DNA from: Oidiodendron maius Zn
Lineage: Eukaryota > Ascomycota > Leotiomycetes > Myxotrichaceae
NCBI GenBank assembly: GCA_000827325.1
Contig: KN832872.1
Location: 1,240,001 to 1,304,000 of the forward strand
DNA length: 64,000 bases
Direction of reading: 5' to 3'
Shown here: piece by piece, positions 59,247-64,000 of the stretch
Layout of the letters: each line of letters starts with the position of its first letter
Position numbering within the stretch: the first letter of the stretch is position 1
Program-made: the position numbers and the translations under genes
The notes under the pieces: model-generated
What the model was told of the DNA's origin: nothing
The model's database searches: none
What the model saw: the letters and a program-made list of their open reading frames with translations, nothing else

Positions 59247-60221
59247 ATCGAATACAGGTTGTGTGGTGCCGTTGCGGTCCTCACCCTCGGCTTGAGATTT
59301 ATGGACGAGGCAACATGCCGCACTGCATGGAAGGTCCGCCAACCAAGGTATGAGAGGTAACAGAGGCGGGTTACTTTGGGTTGGGTTTAGAGAGTTGCTC
59401 GTCTCGGTCAAAGATGCAGTCGGATTAAGGAGAAAAGGCAGTTTGGGGATATCTGCTCTTGGAAGATCGAGGGAACAGCAGAGAAGGTGGTGGAGTGAGC
59501 TATATCAGCCTTTCGATGATTATTATGGCACTGGCATGCTCGCGTGCCTGATTACAAAGGCACAAATTTTTAGCCTTGCCAATAACACTAGTATTTTTAG
59601 GGTATTATAAGCGAACATGGCCAGCAGAAATCCCTTGCTCAGCGTGGCGGTCAATTTGCTCGCTAAGCAGACACGCTAACCTGGATAGGTAGGATCGAAT
59701 GTGGCCGTTTTTTCGTGGATCGCGAGCAGCGCGATATTATTTCTGATTTCGTTTCTCAACCTTCAACCTTTCCACCCTTTATCCTCCCACCACAAAACCA
59801 AGTCGCGGACAAAGTACGACCTTCGTGCTTCTCTCCGTTCTTTCTCGCCCCCTCTATCACCCAAAATCTCGATAAGAGACCCAAAAAAAGTTGAAAATCC
59901 CCCAAAAAACCCACCCGTCTCGCTATCGATCTTCGTCGACCGTTCTCCCCACAAACCTTCCACTATCTTCCTCTTGTGCAACCGCACTGCTACGATCTTC
60001 GTACATCCCTTTAGTTGTTCAGCTTTATTCTTGTGCAACTCTCTAGGCGGTTCGCACTGCCCAATCTCGATACCCTCTCAACGAAGCATCTCAACGTAGT
60101 AAAGGTACGCCTGGTTCCTCCATAAAGCGTTCTCGCCACGCCCTCCCTTTATTATCGTGCAGGTTGTATTCATCGTGCGATAAGTGCTAACGAGCCAGTA
60201 ACAGTATCATATCTTCTCAAG
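59247..60221. promoter_or_regulatory. HUL5/PAB1 divergent region with long PAB1 leader
   Basis: The 975 bp hold both promoters. The right half (59760-60220) looks like a long CT-rich PAB1 5' leader. It contains short A tracts (7, 4 and 6 A) at 59883-59909, the kind of site Pab1 uses to repress its own mRNA in other eukaryotes. A likely 5' UTR intron runs 60105-60204, with donor GTACGC, branch GCTAAC near 60186 and acceptor ACAG. Confidence 0.5.
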
Positions 60222-62643
60222 ATGTCTGCCGCAGCTACTGCAAACGCCTCCGTCGACCAGCTGGCCTCGGACCTCAGCGCTGCTTCCTTGAATGGAGGTG
60301 AAGCAAACGGCGCACCTGCCATAAACACTGATGTCTCCAATACACAATCCGAGGATCCAGATACTGCTGGCGCCACACCAAGCTCTGCTATTCCTCACCC
60401 GCAGGCCTCCGCCTCGCTCTACGTTGGCGAGCTCGACCCTTCTGTTACAGAGGCTATGCTCTTCGAGCTCTTTTCTCAAATCGGTTCTGTCGCCTCTATC
60501 CGTGTCTGCCGTGACGCAGTGACGCGTCGCTCTCTTGGATATGCCTATGTCAACTACAACACCACCGCCGATGGCGAGAAGGCCTTGGAGGAGCTGAACT
60601 ACACCCTCATCAAGGGCCGTCCTTGCCGCATCATGTGGTCCCAGCGCGACCCCGCCCTGCGCAAGACCGGCCAAGGAAATGTCTTCATCAAGAACTTGGA
60701 TGTGGCTATAGATAACAAGGCTCTTCACGACACCTTTGCGGCCTTTGGAAACATCCTGAGCTGCAAAGTCGCTCAGGATGAGAATGGAGCTTCCAAGGGA
60801 TATGGCTTCGTTCACTACGAGACTGACGAGGATGCCGCTCAGGCCATCAAGCATGTTAACGGTATGCTTTTGAACGAGAAGAAAGTGTTCGTTGGACACC
60901 ATATACCCAAGAAGGACCGCCAGAGTAAGTTCGAGGAGATGAAGGCAAACTTCACAAATGTCTACGTCAAGAACATCCCTCTCGAGACTACCGATGACGA
61001 GTTCCGAGAGTTGTTTGCCAAGTATGGTGAGGTCACGTCCGCATCTCTTGCTCGTGACCAGGAATCTGGAAAGAGCCGAGGCTTTGGCTTTGTGAACTAC
61101 GTCAATCATGAGCATGCTGCTAAGGCTGTCGAGGAACTCAATAGCAAGGATTTCAAGGGTCAAGATCTCTACGTTGGACGTGCCCAAAAGAAGCATGAGC
61201 GCGAGGAGGAGCTGCGCAAGTCCTACGAAGCTGCTCGCATCGAGAAAGCTTCGAAGTACCAGGGTGTCAACCTGTACGTGAAGAACCTTGACGACGATGT
61301 CGATGACGAGAAGCTCCGTGAGCTCTTTGCACCATACGGCGCTATTACATCGACTAAGGTTATGCGAGACACCCCGGCTGAGACCGCTTCCGCCGAGGAG
61401 AAAGAGAAGAAAGACGACGAAAAGAACAAGGAGAATACCAAAGAAGGGGAAACTGATGCTGGAGAAGAGTCTGAAAGGAAAGAATCCAAGTCGGAGAAGC
61501 GTTTGGGAAAGAGCAAGGGCTTCGGCTTTGTTTGCTTCACCAACCCTGACGATGCCACCAAGGCTGTCGCTGAGATGAACCAGCGCATGGTCAGCGGCAA
61601 ACCACTCTACGTTGGTCTCGCTCAGCGTAAGGATGTTCGCAAGAGCCAGCTAGAAGCAAGCATCCAGGCTCGAAACACCATCCGTATGCAACAAGCTGCT
61701 GCTGCGGCAGGCATGCCACAACAGTACATGCAAGCACCCATGTTCTATCCTCCAGGCCAACAGCCGGGATTCGTCCCTCAGCCTAGCGGACGTGGTATGC
61801 CATTCCCTCCCCAAGGCGTTCCCATTCCAGGTGCTCAAGCTGGACGCCCCGGCCAGTTTCCTGGTGGCTTCCCTCCCCAGCAAGGCGGCCGTGGCGTTCC
61901 TGGTCCTCAAGGGCTCCCTCCCAACATGTATGGAATCCCAGGTCAGTTCAATGCGGGGGCTCCTTATGGCCAGCAAGGTACACCGCAGTTCTTAGCCGCT
62001 ATGCAACAAGCTCAGGCCGCAGCTGCTCTTGCTGGCGGTCGTGGTGGTCCCAGCACCCGTGGGCCTATGCAAGGCCTACCTGGCATGCCTCCCAGCATGG
62101 CCGGTCTTCAAGGTGTTGGTCAACAGGGCATTCCAGGATTTGGTCAAGGTGGTAGGCAAGCAGGCATACCAGGGCGCGGCGCTCAAGGTGGCCGACCTGG
62201 TCAGTTCCCAGGTGGTTTCCCTCCACAGGCAGGCCGCGGCATCCCTAGCCAAATTCCAGGCATGCCAGCTGGCCCTGAAGGTGTTGCTGGAACCAGTCTC
62301 CTCCAGACGCAACTCGCATCTGTCGGCCCACAACAGCAGAAGCAGCTCCTAGGAGAAGCCCTTTTCCCCAAAATTCAGGTCATGCAACCAGAGCTGGCAG
62401 GAAAAATCACTGGCATGCTGTTGGAGATGGATAACATGGAACTCGTCAATCTGTAAGTCTTCACTTTTGCCCCACAAAAGCAGCATTCCGCTAACATAGC
62501 TCAGTATTGAGGATGAGTCGGCTCTTCGAGCGAAGGTTGATGAAGCTCTTACTGTATACGATGAGTACGTCAAGACCAAGGGAGGCGAAGGTGACGAGGC
62601 TGGTGAGGCCAAAGAGGGTGACAAAACCGAGGCGAAGGCTTAA
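60222..62643 (+). CDS. pab1: Polyadenylate-binding protein Pab1
   Basis: Two exons (60222-62452, 62505-62643) encode 789 aa. Four RRMs start near aa 64 ([11 protein letters not shown]), 152 (GNVFIKNLD), 245 (NVYVKNIPL) and 349 ([10 protein letters not shown]). RRM4 carries a Lys/Glu-rich insert of about 45 residues (aa 382-427) before its RNP1 [11 protein letters not shown] Pro/Gln/Gly-rich linker (about 490-690) follows, then the C-terminal MLLE domain (about 709-770, with [11 protein letters not shown]). The MLLE domain is split by the intron, so the second exon finishes it and adds an acidic tail. Pab1 coats poly(A) tails and promotes translation via eIF4G. Confidence 0.96.
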
Positions 62644-63836
62644 TCGCCATCTCCTCCTGGCACTCTACACAGCAAATACCCGTAATGACCTCTTTTCACA
62701 AATTTCATGCATTGTCAATCAGCTGCTGGTTCTGGTCGGGAAAAGTTTTGCACACTTCTGTTCTCGGCGTGACATGACTTCGATTTCCGACGCAACCCGC
62801 TTTTTCATCTCTTGTTTTGAACGACTGTACTCATAGACTATGCGCTGGTTCTCATCGGGACAGCTCTATCGGCTCTCATAACCTACAATGTGCACCGGTG
62901 CACCTTCTTTCACCGTCTTGCTCGGTTCTGATCCAGGGAATGGCTTCACTATTGCACTCACTGCGCTAGCTCTCGCGAGGTACTTTCTGCACTGGCGCGA
63001 TATAGATTAGAAACTGAACCGCAATACAAAAACATTGCAAACTCTAATTGTGCCTCTTATTGCCAGCACTTTTATTCTATTTAAGGATTCTGACATCTAG
63101 ACCGTTGTCCTGCTTAAGGACAGCTAAGCTCCGTAAACTATCTCCAATTGCTTACACTCTAGCACTCTAATCTCAGATTTGGGTGCTCCAATCTTGGAGT
63201 CTCTAGGAAGGATCCTGCAAAATAGTCATGCTAGACAAGAGTATTGACAACTGAACTACAGCGATTCCAATTACGCACTGTGCTTGATCCATAGTAAAAT
63301 CTTTCAGTCGATGCAATCAGATCTTGACTTTAGGCATCTTGGCTTCATAATAGATTCCACTCATACACTAGCTTCAATAACTGTGCTCATTGGCAATCTC
63401 TTCGCCTCACTTAATCTCGCATTGGTTGCTTTAGCCTGGTTTTCTCGGAGGTGGCATATCACAGATTCCAACATTAGTTGTAGAAACCCTATTAATACTA
63501 GGGCATACATTTTCATTGCTACATACGCTAAGAAAACGAGGCGCAATGACATCTAGGCCAGCGTATAGATACGTTACGTGTCGAGAACCCCATACATCCC
63601 GCTAACCGAGCGCCAATGCAAGTACAAATCCCGCCGCTGAACTCATTATATTAGAGTGGCCGGACCCAAATCCCTATAACGCCATGGTACAATTTCAAAC
63701 GCTTTGAGCTCAGCTCCATTTATACATTCCTTTTGTGGGTCTCGATATTGAGGCGATATTTTCGGTTCTTTCCCCGCATCGTCTTATGTTTGCACACTCC
63801 CTCCTTATGCGTTGACGTAGCACAATCGTGATCGAT
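62644..63836. other. 1.2 kb convergent gap after PAB1
   Basis: No gene is recognised. This should include the PAB1 3' UTR and the 3' UTR of the universal stress protein gene. The 90-codon frame at 63284-63556 has a hydrophobic stretch but no family resemblance. Confidence 0.4.
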
Positions 63837-64000
63837 TAGTCAATCTTTGCTGTCGCTAGGCTCCTCACGGCTGGATTTGCTTCGAGATTGTTTGCCAGGC
63901 GGATCGCGGGGCGTTTGTACTTGCTGTGTTTGCGAAGCCGTTTGCGGGCGACCATTACGGGGACGGAGGACTTGGTGACTAGGTAGTTGGAGAAGGAGCC
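63837..64000 (-). CDS. Universal stress protein (UspA) family, 3' end only
   Basis: The minus strand is open from the window edge to TAA at 63839-63837. The 54-codon tail starts GSFSNYLVTKSSVPVMVARK. The phrase G-S-x-S-x-(Y/L)-L-V-x-x-(S/A)-x-V-P-V-x-V is the C-terminal ATP-binding motif of UspA proteins. After it comes a basic tail (RLRKHSKYKRP) and an Ala-rich end. The rest of the gene lies beyond 64000. The function is inferred as nucleotide-binding stress protein only. Confidence 0.75.

Noticed and set aside
60207-61196. 329-codon open frame antisense to PAB1
   Set aside because: It mirrors the codon bias of the highly expressed PAB1 gene; no family resemblance, and PAB1 motifs are unmistakable on the other strand.
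1-64000. tRNA, rRNA, CRISPR, transposon or telomere repeats
   Set aside because: Scanned by eye for T-loop GTTCGA boxes with matching arms, direct repeat arrays, transposase motifs and TTAGGG runs; none was convincing.

Overview
This window is nuclear DNA from a filamentous ascomycete (Pezizomycotina). The genes are dense and mostly intron-bearing. Introns are short (about 47-115 nt), with GTAAGT-like donors, CTAAC-like branch points and YAG acceptors. Intergenic gaps are usually 0.3-1.8 kb. The gene content (Snt2, a PPPDE-thioredoxin-PUL fusion, an OBAP/DUF1264 protein, CAND1, Tem1/Spg1, a truncated kinesin-3, Stn1) is typical of that group. I cannot fix the class from sequence alone. No tRNA, rRNA, CRISPR, recognisable transposon or telomeric repeat was seen.

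Layout. 1-15 kb: SNT2 (+), GDA1 (-), PPPDE-Trx-PUL fusion (+), a 1.8 kb gap, short kinesin-3 (+). 15-25 kb: atypical eIF4E (+), EF-hand protein (-), OBAP (-), glyoxalase II (-, nine exons), RNase T2 (-, ten exons), mitochondrial EF-Tu (+). 25-34 kb: an AT-rich gap, CAND1 (-), small acidic mitochondrial protein (+), PLAC8 protein (+). 34-43 kb: TEM1/SPG1 (-), GCV3 (+), HEM3 (-), DnaJ (+), STN1 (+), vacuolar Ca2+/H+ exchanger (-). 43-51 kb, the most accessory-like part: catalase (-), divergent GMC oxidoreductase (+), GH81 glucanase (-). 51-64 kb: UTP14 (-), mL41 (+), HUL5 (-), PAB1 (+), and the 3' end of a universal stress protein gene (-) cut by the window edge.

Most genes are unrelated housekeeping loci: chromatin, Golgi, ubiquitin/NEDD8, mitochondrial translation, heme, glycine cleavage, telomere and ribosome biogenesis. 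The exception is the catalase/GMC oxidoreductase pair. The two genes are divergently transcribed from one 758-bp region, and both proteins end in a peroxisomal PTS1-type tripeptide (SRL and ARL). This suggests a peroxisomal H2O2-making/H2O2-removing module. The catalase frame is complete over seven exons except for one in-frame TAG at codon 248. That makes it a fresh pseudogene, a sequencing error, or a candidate for A-to-I stop-codon editing.

Exon boundaries were joined by hand from splice consensus, reading frame and family conservation. In each multi-exon model the exons sum to a multiple of three.
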